Assembly: GCF_900753045.1 (NCBI RefSeq)
Contig: NZ_CAADXO010000068.1
Span: forward strand, 1-64,000
Length of the DNA: 64,000 nt
Reading direction: 5' to 3'
Source: an uncultured Phascolarctobacterium sp.
GTDB lineage: Bacteria > Bacillota > Negativicutes > Acidaminococcales > Acidaminococcaceae
The position numbers and the translations under genes are program-made. Positions 43,118 through 52,031 of the stretch are shown one piece after another. The notes under the pieces were generated by a model. The model did not search any database. It saw only the letters and a program-made list of their open reading frames with translations, and was not told the origin of the DNA. Numbering within the stretch: the stretch's first letter is position 1; each line of letters opens with the position of its first letter.

Positions 43118-44446
43118 ATGCTCAAAAGAAAAATAGAAAAAGCTCTTCTGCAATGGAAAAACTCCCCTGATCACAATCCTTTAATTATCAAAGGTTGTCG
43201 TCAATGCGGCAAAACCTTTATCACTGAATCCTTTGCTAAAGAAAATTATAAGCATACTGTATATCTTAACTTTTTTGAGAATCCCGAGTACAAGGAAATT
43301 TTCGCAGGCTCGCTTGATATAGATAATCTGACAATGCTTATAACAGCATTTCTGGGAAACAAAGCTCAATTCAAGCCTCATGAAACAGTAATTATTTTAG
43401 ATGAAATACAATCATGTCCAGAAGCCAGAACAGCACTGAAATTTTTCAAGCTGGACGGCCGTTACGATGTCATTGCTACCGGTTCCCTATTGGGCATAAA
43501 AGGATATAACCAAAATCCTGCTTCTATACCGGTAGGTTATGAAACTGTAATGGAAATGTACCCTTTGGATTTCGAGGAATTCCTTTGGGCAAACGGGATA
43601 AACGAAGCTATTATTGACTCATTGCAAAGCTGTCTTATAAACGAAAAACCTGTACCATCAGCACTGCATAACAGAATGCAGGAGCTTTTACTGCAATATG
43701 CAGTTGTAGGCGGAATGCCTGCAGCAGTAAATGCTTTTATTGAAACCAAACAGCTTAACCTCGTTTTAAGCATACAGCGAAATATCATTGCCTCATACGA
43801 AGACGACATGGTTAAATATGCCGAAAACAAGGATAAACCGCTTATAAAGGCTTGCTTCCAATCTATACCCAAACAATTAAGTAAGGAAAATAAAAAGTTT
43901 CAGTACTCCTTGATTAAGAAAGGCTCTACAGCAGCGCGCTTTGCAGGTTCTTTGCAATGGGTAGAAGATGCAGGTATTATTAAGCGTTGCTATAACCTTT
44001 CCTTACCGGAGCTGCCATTAGACGGCAATTCTCTAAACGATATTTTTAAGGTTTATATGCAGGATACAGGCTTATTTGTCAGTATGCTGGAGGACGGAAC
44101 ACAATTTGATATCCTTCAAGGGAATTTATACGGCTATAAGGGAGCTATTTTTGAAAATCTTGCAGCTGATATCTTCTCCAAAATGGGGCGCAAACTATAC
44201 TATTACCATAAAGATTCAGGTCTTGAAATAGATTTTGTTATCCGCTATAAAGGAAAAGCCACACTTATTGAGGTTAAAGCTAACAGCGGTAACGTAAAAA
44301 GCTGTAAAACTATTTTGCGGCATCCCGAAAAATATCATGTAAAGCAAGCAATAAAATTAGGAACGTATAATATAGGCAGGCCTGATGAAAGCTTTCCTAT
44401 CTTAACTATTCCTTTTTATATGGGTTTTCTGCTGAGAGAATATTAA
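43118..44446 (+). CDS. AAA ATPase with DUF4143 C-terminal domain
   Basis: 442 residues from ATG 43118, chosen because AGGAGG lies 7 nt upstream (a frame start at 43073 has none). Walker A GCRQCGKT (26-33), Walker B VIILDEIQSC, then a winged-helix segment and a C-terminal restriction-endonuclease-like DUF4143 region (DSGLEIDFVI, ATLIEVKA: a PD-(D/E)xK-like layout). These ATPases are widespread in anaerobes and archaea, often in many copies, and their role is unknown. A+T-rich relative to neighbours; the 33-bp repeats lie upstream. Confidence 0.9.
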   Translation: MLKRKIEKALLQWKNSPDHNPLIIKGCRQCGKTFITESFAKENYKHTVYLNFFENPEYKEIFAGSLDIDNLTMLITAFLGNKAQFKPHETVIILDEIQSCPEARTALKFFKLDGRYDVIATGSLLGIKGYNQNPASIPVGYETVMEMYPLDFEEFLWANGINEAIIDSLQSCLINEKPVPSALHNRMQELLLQYAVVGGMPAAVNAFIETKQLNLVLSIQRNIIASYEDDMVKYAENKDKPLIKACFQSIPKQLSKENKKFQYSLIKKGSTAARFAGSLQWVEDAGIIKRCYNLSLPELPLDGNSLNDIFKVYMQDTGLFVSMLEDGTQFDILQGNLYGYKGAIFENLAADIFSKMGRKLYYYHKDSGLEIDFVIRYKGKATLIEVKANSGNVKSCKTILRHPEKYHVKQAIKLGTYNIGRPDESFPILTIPFYMGFLLREY

Positions 44447-44454
44447 GTGCGACA

Positions 44455-44512
44455 GCGCCCAAAAAGGCTCCCCTACTGAACGTTACCGTTCAGACGGGGA
44501 GCCTTAAAATTT
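44455..44512. terminator. Bidirectional terminator, copy 1 of a 58-bp direct repeat
   Basis: AAGGCTCCCC ... GGGGAGCCTT hairpin with CTGAACG/CGTTCAG inside, flanked by A- and T-rich bases. The second copy, 55 of 58 bases the same, is at 46716-46773 in the same orientation. Confidence 0.85.
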
Positions 44513-44515
44513 AAG

Positions 44516-45763
44516 CTACTTCCACCTCAAATAAAACAACAAAAACGGATCTAAAATATACAGGCACTGCGCCTTATATTCCAGCGCATCCAGATCAGGC
44601 ATCGTCGCTTCAACAATTTTAATAATTTTATTGATGGTTGCAGAAATAATCGTACTGGAAAGCAGCTCTTTGCTAAGCAATAAGCCTTTGATTCTCTCCT
44701 TCAAGGTAACCATACTCAGCTCGGTAACAGGCGGATCCGCCTTAAACGCCAGCAGCAGCAAATGATAAATATCTACACTGCCCTGCTCAAGCGCATAAAG
44801 CTTACGTCTGCCAATCCCCTGCACAGGTCCCTGTACAATTGCTTTGACTAGGCGCTCATAATGTGCGTAATTTCGCGCTGTCTGCTTAAAGGCAAAATGC
44901 ACCAGCTCCCGGCTGATAGGCTGCTTTTTCTGCATTGCTGCAAAAGCCAGCTGAAAGCAATTTTCCTGCATCAGCTGTGGCGAAGTAACGCTTTCCTGCG
45001 CCAAAAGATCTTCTTCGGCCTCACCTATCGGCATGCCCAACAGCTTAAAGCCCTTGACAGCAATAGCCTTTAGCTCGGTTGCAGTCCACGGCAAAATTTC
45101 AATCGAGGTAGTTCTGCCGATTAAATCAGGATTGCAGATAATTGCTTCATCACTTCGATGCGGTAAGGAAATGATTACCGCCTTCAAGCCGTTAAAAAGC
45201 TCTGTTTTCAAGGTACGTGCAATATACATCTGCATCTCTTGCGCTACATAATGAAAATCGTCGATTACCAATACCTTGTCATTATCAATCAGATATTGAA
45301 TTATCTGGCGCTCTGGTCTGTTGTTGGTCATTGCCAGCTGCTGATTAAAGACAGCGCCGCTGGTTTTATTGACGCTTACTCCCATATTAGCTACACCAAA
45401 ATTAACAGCAAATTGCGCCTGCCCAGTTTTAGCAGCAGTATCCTGCCCGCCGGTTGTCGTTACAACTGCGTCTGACAGCGGTAGCTGTTCTGCAATATGG
45501 TTCCAAAAATCTGCTTTAGTGCTTATTTGGTTACCGCTGAGTGCAATGTAGCTTTCAGCAGCTATGGCCTTATGACAAAGCACTGTTTTGCCGGATTTAG
45601 ACGCACCGGAAACAAAAATCAGGTTTCCCTTCATCGCCAAAGCACGTCTTAATCTGTCATCAACAGTTTCTTCATCATCAAGCTTACGGGAAATATATGT
45701 ATTTTGAGGAAACGAACGCGGACTAAAAACATCTTCAATTTGATAATTCACGTTACTCACCAT
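44516..45763 (-). CDS. P-loop AAA ATPase
   Basis: 415 residues from ATG 45763, which overlaps the end of the upstream gene (no clear ribosome site, so probably translationally coupled). Walker A SGASKSGKT, Walker B KVLVIDDFHYV, sensor-like AVIISLPHRSDE, then a helical region. This resembles ExeA/Orc-like and STAND-type ATPases (IEILPWTATELKAIAVKGFK). The C-terminal half (from about 290) is all helical and ends in YLRWK. I cannot place it in a named family. Forms a cassette with the coiled-coil/alpha-CTD-like gene. Confidence 0.78.
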   Translation of the reverse strand: MVSNVNYQIEDVFSPRSFPQNTYISRKLDDEETVDDRLRRALAMKGNLIFVSGASKSGKTVLCHKAIAAESYIALSGNQISTKADFWNHIAEQLPLSDAVVTTTGGQDTAAKTGQAQFAVNFGVANMGVSVNKTSGAVFNQQLAMTNNRPERQIIQYLIDNDKVLVIDDFHYVAQEMQMYIARTLKTELFNGLKAVIISLPHRSDEAIICNPDLIGRTTSIEILPWTATELKAIAVKGFKLLGMPIGEAEEDLLAQESVTSPQLMQENCFQLAFAAMQKKQPISRELVHFAFKQTARNYAHYERLVKAIVQGPVQGIGRRKLYALEQGSVDIYHLLLLAFKADPPVTELSMVTLKERIKGLLLSKELLSSTIISATINKIIKIVEATMPDLDALEYKAQCLYILDPFLLFYLRWK

Positions 45764-46274
45764 CCATATATTGTGCAACATCAACACCTTTTTCAGCTAG
45801 AACCTTTATAATTTCATCACCACATCTACTTCCCAAATAACGATTACTGCATAATTCATTTTTATTTTTAAATTTTTCTAGTAATTCTCGCACAGTATTC
45901 ACTCCTGCTCGCTTCAAACGGTTTGCAACTCCTACTCCAAAATCTAAATCCTCCAAATAAAAGCTTAGTGTCGCTTCTTGTTTAGGTAATACATCATTTA
46001 ATAAATTAGATTTTATTGTTGTATTATTAATTTTACGTTCAAATTCTATTTTAGGTAATATTAATTCATCATGTAAATATATATCACCTAACTTTTGGAT
46101 ACCAGTTAATATTTCACGTCCTCTTCTTACTTTTTTACGATATCTATCTCTATCTTCTCTAAGAGTTTTATTCTCATGATTATATCTCTCAAGTAATGAC
46201 TCAAGGTCACTAATTCTATTATTTAAGTCAGCTATTCTTGCTTCATATTCTCTTTTTAGTTCAATAATATCCAT
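45753..46274 (-). CDS. Coiled-coil protein with RNA polymerase alpha-CTD-like domain
   Basis: 173 residues. Residues 1-60 form a strong coiled coil (ELKREYEARIADLNNRISDL, RDRYRKKVRRG). Residues about 107-168 (LEDLDFGVGVANRLKRAGVN, TVRELLEKF, then YLGSRCGDEIIKVLAEKGV) match the helix-hairpin-helix pattern of the alpha C-terminal domain of RNA polymerase: DL...S.R....L.RAGI.TV..L, and LG..S..EI...L...G. It could bind DNA or transcription factors. It overlaps the AAA ATPase gene, so the two products probably act together. A+T-rich. Confidence 0.72.
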   Translation of the reverse strand: MDIIELKREYEARIADLNNRISDLESLLERYNHENKTLREDRDRYRKKVRRGREILTGIQKLGDIYLHDELILPKIEFERKINNTTIKSNLLNDVLPKQEATLSFYLEDLDFGVGVANRLKRAGVNTVRELLEKFKNKNELCSNRYLGSRCGDEIIKVLAEKGVDVAQYMDGE

Positions 46275-46326
46275 TATTCATCACACCTATCAATATATAC
46301 ATACATCATTCTTAAAATAATTATGC

Positions 46327-46551
46327 TTACATCGCTTTGACAAGAGTAACAAATTCTTCCTCATTTTGTGCAAAATGATAAGGTGCATACTCGCCAAAAG
46401 CTGTAGGTCTGCTAATTGTCACTAACTTAATACCTTTGGCAGCAACAAGTTCATTTAAAAATCTTTTTAATTCTACCAAATGCTTTCCATGCATAGTTTT
46501 CAACGCATAACAACCATGTTTTGCTGTATCTTTAGCAACCAGATAACACAT
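46327..46551 (-). CDS. Small conserved protein (DUF6718-like)
   Basis: 74 residues from ATG 46551 behind GAGGAGG. Sequence starts MCYLVAKDTAKHGCYALKT and has KLVTISRPTAFGEYAPYHF, which I recall from small proteins of gut Firmicutes (DUF6718-like); that name is uncertain. It lies 52 bp upstream of the coiled-coil gene, in the same orientation. Function unknown. Confidence 0.6.
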   Translation of the reverse strand: MCYLVAKDTAKHGCYALKTMHGKHLVELKRFLNELVAAKGIKLVTISRPTAFGEYAPYHFAQNEEEFVTLVKAM

Positions 46552-46715
46552 CACGCCAAACCTCCTCAAATACAATATCTGTCTGTATCAATCCATTCTC
46601 ATATTTTTTTCTCATTATAGCTATTATATAGAAAAGCATGTTAAAGCTCAAGAAAAACTTCTGTTACAATATTATATGCTATTCTCATTTGCATTGCACT
46701 AATAAAAAATATTTA

Positions 46716-46773
46716 GCGCCCAAAAAGGCTCCCCTCCCGAACGTTGCCGTTCAGACGGGGAGCCTTAAAATTT
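46716..46773. terminator. Bidirectional terminator, copy 2 of the 58-bp direct repeat
   Basis: Same hairpin as 44455-44512. It lies upstream of the cassette rather than behind a known gene on the minus strand, so its presence there is better explained as one of two flanking repeats. Confidence 0.8.
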
Positions 46774-46779
46774 CACATA

Positions 46780-46925
46780 CAGCTCATGCCATTATACACA
46801 TCTAAATGCAATATTCATACACAGCGACTGCTCAGAAAGTGCCGGATACGAGGCGTGGCGACGACGTAGTACATACTGTACTTCTAGGAGCCACAACGAA
46901 GCAGATGGTGCTTTATGGACAGGCG
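46780..46925. other. Intergenic sequence behind gatB, unassigned
   Basis: No frame of note. Contains CGAGGCGTGGCGACGACG and a small GTACATACTGTAC palindrome. I recognise no RNA or repeat family with certainty. Confidence 0.3.
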
Positions 46926-46929
46926 TATA

Positions 46930-48372
46930 TTATTGCATTTTTTCTTTGAGCATTTTGGTAACCATGCCCGGGTTAGCCTTGCCGCGAGATTTTTTCATAA
47001 TCTGGCCAACGAGGAAGCCGATAGCCTTATCTTTACCGGCTTTGTAGTCAGCAACGGATTGCGGGTTCTCAGCGATGGTTTCTTCAACCAGCTTGAGGAT
47101 AGCGCCTTCATCACTAACCTGCTCCAGACCGAGCTTCTTAACGAGAGCCTTCGGAGCTTCGTCCTCTTTGAGCATTTCGGCAAAGACCTTTTTAGCCAGC
47201 TTGCTGGACAGCACGCCGTCTTTAATCAGGTTAACCAGCTCTGCCAGATGTGCAGGGGTTACCTTGAAGTCAGCAATGGTAATGCCTTCGTTGTTCATGT
47301 AAGCAGATACATCGCCCAGCAGCCAGTTGGAAACTGCTTTGCTGTCCTTAGCGGTCTTAACTGCTTCATCAAAGTATTCAGCCATAGCCTTGGTGGAAAC
47401 GATCTGGGAAGCATCATATTCCGGCAGACCATGCTCACTCATCAGGCGTGCCTGACGTTGAGCCGGCAGCTCCGGCAGAGTTTCACGGATACGCTCAATC
47501 CAGGCATCGTCCAGTTGTACCGGAACGAGGTCAGGCTCAGGGAAGTAACGGTAGTCATGTGCTTCTTCTTTGGAACGCATAGACAGAGTTACGCCGTTAG
47601 CTTCATCCCAGGTACGGGTTTCCTGAACAACGTGGCCGCCATCTTCCAGAACCTCTTTTTGGCGTTCAACTTCGTAGTTGATAGCGCGTTCCAGAGCACG
47701 GAAGGAGTTCAGGTTTTTAATTTCGGCACGGGTACCGAATTCCTTAGCGCCTTCGGGCATGATGGAGATGTTAGCGTCGCAGCGCAGGCTGCCTTCCTGC
47801 ATTTTGCAGTCGCAGACATCGGTATATTCCAGAATTGCTTTCAGATTTTCCATGTAAGCACGAGCTTCGGCAGCACTACGCATATCCGGCTCGGATACAA
47901 TCTCAATCAGCGGTACGCCTGCGCGGTTGTAGTCAACTGCGGAGGAATCGGAGGTGCTGATGGTTGCGCCGCTGTGGTTCAGCTTGCCTGCATCCTCTTC
48001 CATGTGGATACGGGTAACGCCGATGCGTTTATGCTCGCCGTCAACAACGATGTCAATGTGACCGCCAAGGCAGATAGGTTTATCAAATTGGGAAATCTGA
48101 TAGTTCTTGGACAGGTCAGGGTAGAAGTAGTTTTTACGGTCGAATTTGTTGTATTTTTGGATATCGCAGTTCAGCGCCAGGCCTGCTTTGATAGCGAAAT
48201 CAACAACCTGCTTGTTCAGCACAGGCAGTGCACCGGGCATACCCAGGCAAACCGGGCATACGTGGGTGTTGGGCAGGCTGCCGAAAGCAGTGGAGCAGCT
48301 GCAGAATGCTTTAGTTTTGGTTTTCAGCTCGGCATGAACTTCCAGGCCGATAACGGTAATATATTTAGTCAT
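46930..48372 (-). CDS. gatB: Aspartyl/glutamyl-tRNA amidotransferase subunit B
   Basis: 480 residues. Subunit that binds misacylated Glu-tRNA(Gln) or Asp-tRNA(Asn) and activates the acid by phosphorylation. Signatures: VIGLEVHAELKTKTKAFCSC, RKNYFYPDLSKNYQISQFD, GVTRIHMEEDAGKL and a C-terminal YqeY-like tail domain. Its ATG overlaps the gatA stop (TAATG). Last gene of gatC-gatA-gatB. Confidence 0.98.
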   Translation of the reverse strand: MTKYITVIGLEVHAELKTKTKAFCSCSTAFGSLPNTHVCPVCLGMPGALPVLNKQVVDFAIKAGLALNCDIQKYNKFDRKNYFYPDLSKNYQISQFDKPICLGGHIDIVVDGEHKRIGVTRIHMEEDAGKLNHSGATISTSDSSAVDYNRAGVPLIEIVSEPDMRSAAEARAYMENLKAILEYTDVCDCKMQEGSLRCDANISIMPEGAKEFGTRAEIKNLNSFRALERAINYEVERQKEVLEDGGHVVQETRTWDEANGVTLSMRSKEEAHDYRYFPEPDLVPVQLDDAWIERIRETLPELPAQRQARLMSEHGLPEYDASQIVSTKAMAEYFDEAVKTAKDSKAVSNWLLGDVSAYMNNEGITIADFKVTPAHLAELVNLIKDGVLSSKLAKKVFAEMLKEDEAPKALVKKLGLEQVSDEGAILKLVEETIAENPQSVADYKAGKDKAIGFLVGQIMKKSRGKANPGMVTKMLKEKMQ

Positions 48373-49841
48373 TATTTGTTACCTCCCAGCGGTGCGAATA
48401 CTTTATGATATTCGGTTGCCTGTTCAAAGGTATAAGCAGCACGCAGAATGGTTGCTTCGTCCAGAACCTTGCCGATCAGCTGCATACCGATAGGCATGCC
48501 GTCATCAGCAAAGCCGCAAGGAATGGAAATACCCGGCAGACCGGCCATATTTACCGGAATAGTGGTTACGTCCAGCATGTACATGGTCAGCGGATCCATC
48601 TTGTCGTTGATGCCGTAAGCAGGAACCGGAGAGGTCGGGGTCAGCAGTACGTCGCATTTCTCAAAAGCAGCTTCAAAGTCGCGGCGGATGAGGGTACGAA
48701 CCTGCATAGCCTTGTTGTAGTATGCATCATAGTAACCGCTGCTCAGTACGTAGGTGCCCAGCATAATGCGGCGGCGTACTTCCTGACCGAAGCCTTCGGT
48801 ACGGCTCATGGTGGTCATTTCCGGAGCGGAGGTTGCATCTACATTGCGGTAACCGTAGCGAACGCCGTCGAAGCGTGCCAGGTTAGCGGAAGCTTCAGCC
48901 GGAGCGATGATGTAATAGGTAATTACAGCATATTCGGTATGCGGCAGGGAAACCTCAACGATTTCAGCGCCCAGCTCTTTATATTTTTCAACGGCCTTCA
49001 TGATTTCAGCCTTAACCTTAGCATCAACGCCTTCACCGAAATATTCTTTCGGCAGACCGATGCGCAGGCCTTTAACGTCATTTACCAGTGCTTTGGTGAA
49101 GTCAGGAACCTCTACGTTCAGAGAGGTGGAGTCCATCTCATCCTTACCGCAGATAGTGTTGAGCACCAGAGCAGCGTCAGTTACGTCTTTAGTGATAGGT
49201 CCGATCTGGTCCAGAGAGGATGCGAATGCTACGCAGCCATAACGGGATACACAGCCGTAGGTCGGTTTAATACCAACGCAGCCGTTGAAGGATGCCGGCT
49301 GACGAATAGATCCGCCGGTATCGGAGCCCAGAGTCCAGATAGCTTCGCCTGCAGCGATAGCAGCAGCACTACCGCCGGAGGAGCCGCCGGGAACGCGGTC
49401 CAAGTTCCAAGGGTTATGGGTTACACCGAAATGAGAGGTCTTGGTGGTAGAGCCCATAGCAAATTCATCCAGATTGGTTTTTCCCAGGAAAATGGTTTCG
49501 TCAGCGCGCAGGTTTTTGATAACATGTGCGTCATATACGGGAATGAAGTTCTCCAGCATTTTGGAGGAACAGGTAGTGCGCAGGCCTTTGGTAGAAATAT
49601 TATCTTTAATTGCGCCAGGGATACCGGCCAGCGGAGCGATTTTCTCGCCTGCGGCAATCTTGGCATCAACCTTGGCAGCCTGTGCCAGAGCGTTTTCTTT
49701 ATCCAGGGTTACATAAGCGTTAACCTGGTCTTCAACTGCGTCGACACGCGCAATAACAGCGTTAGTTAATTCGACGGAGCTTACTTCTTTGTTGACGAGC
49801 TTTTCATGCAGCTCGTGCGCAGTAAGTTTATACAAATCCAC
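48372..49841 (-). CDS. gatA: Aspartyl/glutamyl-tRNA amidotransferase subunit A
   Basis: 489 residues, amidase-signature family. It frees ammonia from glutamine for GatB. The Ser-cisSer-Lys region is visible as GSSGGSAAAIAAGEA and in AGIPGAIKDNIST. The start is GTG 49841 behind AGGAGG. Second gene of the operon. Confidence 0.98.
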   Translation of the reverse strand: MDLYKLTAHELHEKLVNKEVSSVELTNAVIARVDAVEDQVNAYVTLDKENALAQAAKVDAKIAAGEKIAPLAGIPGAIKDNISTKGLRTTCSSKMLENFIPVYDAHVIKNLRADETIFLGKTNLDEFAMGSTTKTSHFGVTHNPWNLDRVPGGSSGGSAAAIAAGEAIWTLGSDTGGSIRQPASFNGCVGIKPTYGCVSRYGCVAFASSLDQIGPITKDVTDAALVLNTICGKDEMDSTSLNVEVPDFTKALVNDVKGLRIGLPKEYFGEGVDAKVKAEIMKAVEKYKELGAEIVEVSLPHTEYAVITYYIIAPAEASANLARFDGVRYGYRNVDATSAPEMTTMSRTEGFGQEVRRRIMLGTYVLSSGYYDAYYNKAMQVRTLIRRDFEAAFEKCDVLLTPTSPVPAYGINDKMDPLTMYMLDVTTIPVNMAGLPGISIPCGFADDGMPIGMQLIGKVLDEATILRAAYTFEQATEYHKVFAPLGGNK

Positions 49842-49857
49842 AGCGTTTGCCTCCTTC

Positions 49858-50145
49858 TTATTCGATTACGCGCGGTACCTTAAAGCCGTCATTGTGAACA
49901 GCAGGAGCGTTCTTCAATGCTTCCTCGTGGGATACGCCTTCTTTGACAACGTCCTCACGCAGTACATTGCTTACCGGCAATACGTACGGGGTAGGTTCGA
50001 TACCTGCGGTATCAATTTTTTCAAGAATGTCGGCATAGTTAAGAATCTGGTTGAACTGCTCAGTGAATACTTCCATCTCGGAAGCAGGAACAGTCAAACG
50101 GGAAAGCTGTGCGATATGCTTTACGTCTTCAGCAGAAACTTTCAT
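49858..50145 (-). CDS. gatC: Aspartyl/glutamyl-tRNA amidotransferase subunit C
   Basis: 95-residue scaffold that wraps GatA and GatB. Typical VKHIAQLSRLTVPASEMEVF start and NVLREDVV towards the end. First gene of gatCAB; a TATAAT -10 lies about 45 bp upstream. Confidence 0.97.
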   Translation of the reverse strand: MKVSAEDVKHIAQLSRLTVPASEMEVFTEQFNQILNYADILEKIDTAGIEPTPYVLPVSNVLREDVVKEGVSHEEALKNAPAVHNDGFKVPRVIE

Positions 50146-50308
50146 TTTTTCACCATCCTATAAAAACTCGTTTTATTTTTACAAATAACCTGTTTTATTA
50201 TAACACATTTACTGAGCAAAGTACACTGAGTAAGGCGCTTCGGCAGCGGTTGGGGGGATATTTTTAGGAAAAAGCGGCTTTTAAAATATCAGACTGCAAA
50301 ACAATAAA

Positions 50309-50434
50309 GCCTCTCCTCGGGGAGAGGTGGCATCGCGCAGCGATGACGGAGAGGAGTTCAACAAAATAAAATATTTGCATAAGCACAACCCCTCTCAGTC
50401 GCCCTACTGGCAACAGCTCTCCCCAAGGAGAGCC
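50309..50434. repeat. MITE-like element, complete copy 2
   Basis: 126 bp with the same ends as 35067-35202 (GCCTCTCCTCGGGGAGAGG left; CTCTCCCCAAGGAGAGCC right) and the inner ATCGCGCAGCGAT. Confidence 0.8.
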
Positions 50435-50472
50435 TTTCTCTTCGTATAGCATCCATACACACAAACATAAAA

Positions 50473-50494
50473 AGAACCGCCTCACGGCGGTTCT
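50473..50494 (-). terminator. Terminator behind the paired secreted proteins
   Basis: AGAACCGCC/GGCGGTTCT hairpin followed leftwards by TTTTTAT; the same stem as at 35229-35250. Confidence 0.8.
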
Positions 50495-50515
50495 CTAAAC
50501 TCAAAGCATCAGTCG

Positions 50516-51041
50516 CTATTTCCCCTCTCTCTGGCTCACCTTAGCATACAATCTCTTTAAAATATCCAATGCCTTATCCTGCTGCATACTGCTCAGTTGC
50601 GGCTTTACCTTGCGTCTGTTTTTATTTTTAATAGTTGCCAAGAGCAATATAAAACTCTGTTGTTGTCGCATCGTGCGCAAACAGCATATCCGTCTGCTTC
50701 TGCTTTTGCTCCTGCTCTGCGAGCGGCAGCTTCTGGATAAAAGCATCCAGCTCTGCCAAATCCTCACTTGTCACCTCTGCCGACGACAGCAGGCAATTCC
50801 CGCCCTTTTTATCGACAAAAAAGCAGCTAAAGGTAGCCTGCCCTTCCTTAAAGGGATCATAATTAACTTCAAACCTGTAGCACATAGTGCGGAACTGATG
50901 GTTCCGGTTCATATAAAAGGTTGACCATTTTACGTGTGTCATCTTATCTTCTCCTTGTACCGGCGCACAACCTATATTTGCTGTCAGCAGCACAAGCACC
51001 GCCAGCAGCATTTTGGCGATTTTCCATAATTTACTGTGCAT
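50516..51041 (-). pseudogene. Secreted protein, paralogue of the next gene, with a frameshift near its end
   Basis: From ATG 51041 the frame runs to TAA at 50628 and would give 137 residues, with a signal segment (LLAVLVLLTANIGC, lipobox-like) and DLAELDAFIQKLPLAEQEQK. The paralogue at 51066 continues past this point (GNYKDRSVKK...). Here the continuation (KNKNRRKVKPQLSSMQQDKA) is in another frame, reached by dropping one T after the TAT codon of GNY (about 50630), and ends at 50516. So either one extra base broke the gene or the read has an error there. Confidence 0.65.
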
Positions 51042-51065
51042 ACTGCTCACCGCCTTTGCTAAGCC

Positions 51066-51620
51066 TTAATTGTGAACCGGAGCTCTGTCCTTAGCCTTTA
51101 GGTACAGCTGCAGAAACAGCTTTTGCATTTCCGCTCTTTGCTCCCCGCTCAACGGCGCCGTCAGCTTCTTGACGCTTCTATCCTTATAGTTGCCGATACG
51201 CACATCAAAAATCTCCATGGTTTCATCGCAGACAAACAGATCCTTATCTGCCGGCTCAGGTTCCTTGGGCGGCGCCAGCGGCAGTCCTTGGATAAACGCA
51301 TCAAGAGCTGCAAGCTCCTCACGCGTCACAGGCACGCTCTCCAGCTCACAACGCCAGATTTCGTCATTAAGATTTGTGGGAGCCTTAAAGCTGCAGTCAT
51401 AAAGCATCTGCCCGCTTTTAACGTCCAAACGCAGCGCATAATTATAGCTATAATCATAATTCGAGCCGTTTCTGTATAATTGCATACCCGTCCATTCTAT
51501 ACGTCCCATGCTATCGCATCCCCGCACCTGGGCATAAATCAGCTTTGCTGTCAGCAGCAGGAGCGCTGCCAATAACAGCAGATGAATAATTCTCAGTTTA
51601 TTGCTTTTTTGTTTGCGCAT
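51066..51620 (-). CDS. Secreted or membrane-anchored protein of unknown function
   Basis: 184 residues from ATG 51620 (GGTGAG upstream). An N-terminal hydrophobic segment (IIHLLLLAALLLLTAKLIYA) acts as signal or anchor. The mature part contains EELAALDAFIQGLPLAPPKE and a helical C-terminal SGEQRAEMQKLFLQLYLKAK. First of two tandem paralogues (24 bp gap) under palindrome promoter 7. No family recognised. Confidence 0.68.
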   Translation of the reverse strand: MRKQKSNKLRIIHLLLLAALLLLTAKLIYAQVRGCDSMGRIEWTGMQLYRNGSNYDYSYNYALRLDVKSGQMLYDCSFKAPTNLNDEIWRCELESVPVTREELAALDAFIQGLPLAPPKEPEPADKDLFVCDETMEIFDVRIGNYKDRSVKKLTAPLSGEQRAEMQKLFLQLYLKAKDRAPVHN

Positions 51621-51654
51621 GCTGCTCACCGCCTTTTGCTATTCTTCTGATGAT

Positions 51655-51709
51655 AGCATAGCGTATTTTTAGCAGCTTGTCCCCACCCGAAAGGCTGATT
51701 TCGGGTAGG
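51655..51709 (-). promoter_or_regulatory. Palindrome promoter 7
   Basis: Palindrome 51681-51709 (arms CCTACCCGAAAT and CTTTCGGGTGGG), -35 position GGGACA, 17 bp, TATGCT (51655-51660). It lies 35 bp before the start codon at 51620. Confidence 0.8.
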
Positions 51710-51774
51710 AAGGGAAGAAAATTTTGCTGCAAATCAAAGCATTGCATCTGGATAAGCCTATACCTCAAAAGCTC

Positions 51775-52006
51775 TGCACCACTTGAACCACTTGAACCAC
51801 TACTTTTGGTGCAAGCGCAAAAACCGCTCCACTAACCATAATATATATCCCTGTAAGTAAAGTCTTCGTAAGGGTTCAAAGCCTTTATTTTATTGGATTC
51901 ACAGCTAATTCAAGACATTTTTATTTATAATATATTAAACGCTATGAGCTGCAGATTTTTTAGCAAAAACGCTGAAAAAAGTGGTGCAACTGGTGCAAGT
52001 GGTGCA
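51775..52006. repeat. Inverted triplets of a 9-bp repeat
   Basis: Left triplet TGCACCACT, TGAACCACT, TGAACCACT (51775-51801). Right triplet AGTGGTGCA, ACTGGTGCA, AGTGGTGCA (51980-52006), the exact reverse complement type. Between them lies about 180 bp of A+T-rich DNA, including TATAATATATTAAAC. The layout resembles iterons of a replication or partition site. It lies immediately behind the DUF927 gene. Confidence 0.7.
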
Positions 52007-52031
52007 AAATGCACCGATCAATACCAAATAG

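Noticed and set aside
50264..50485. 73-codon minus-strand frame
   Set aside because: It lies over the MITE-like repeat and has no start signal.
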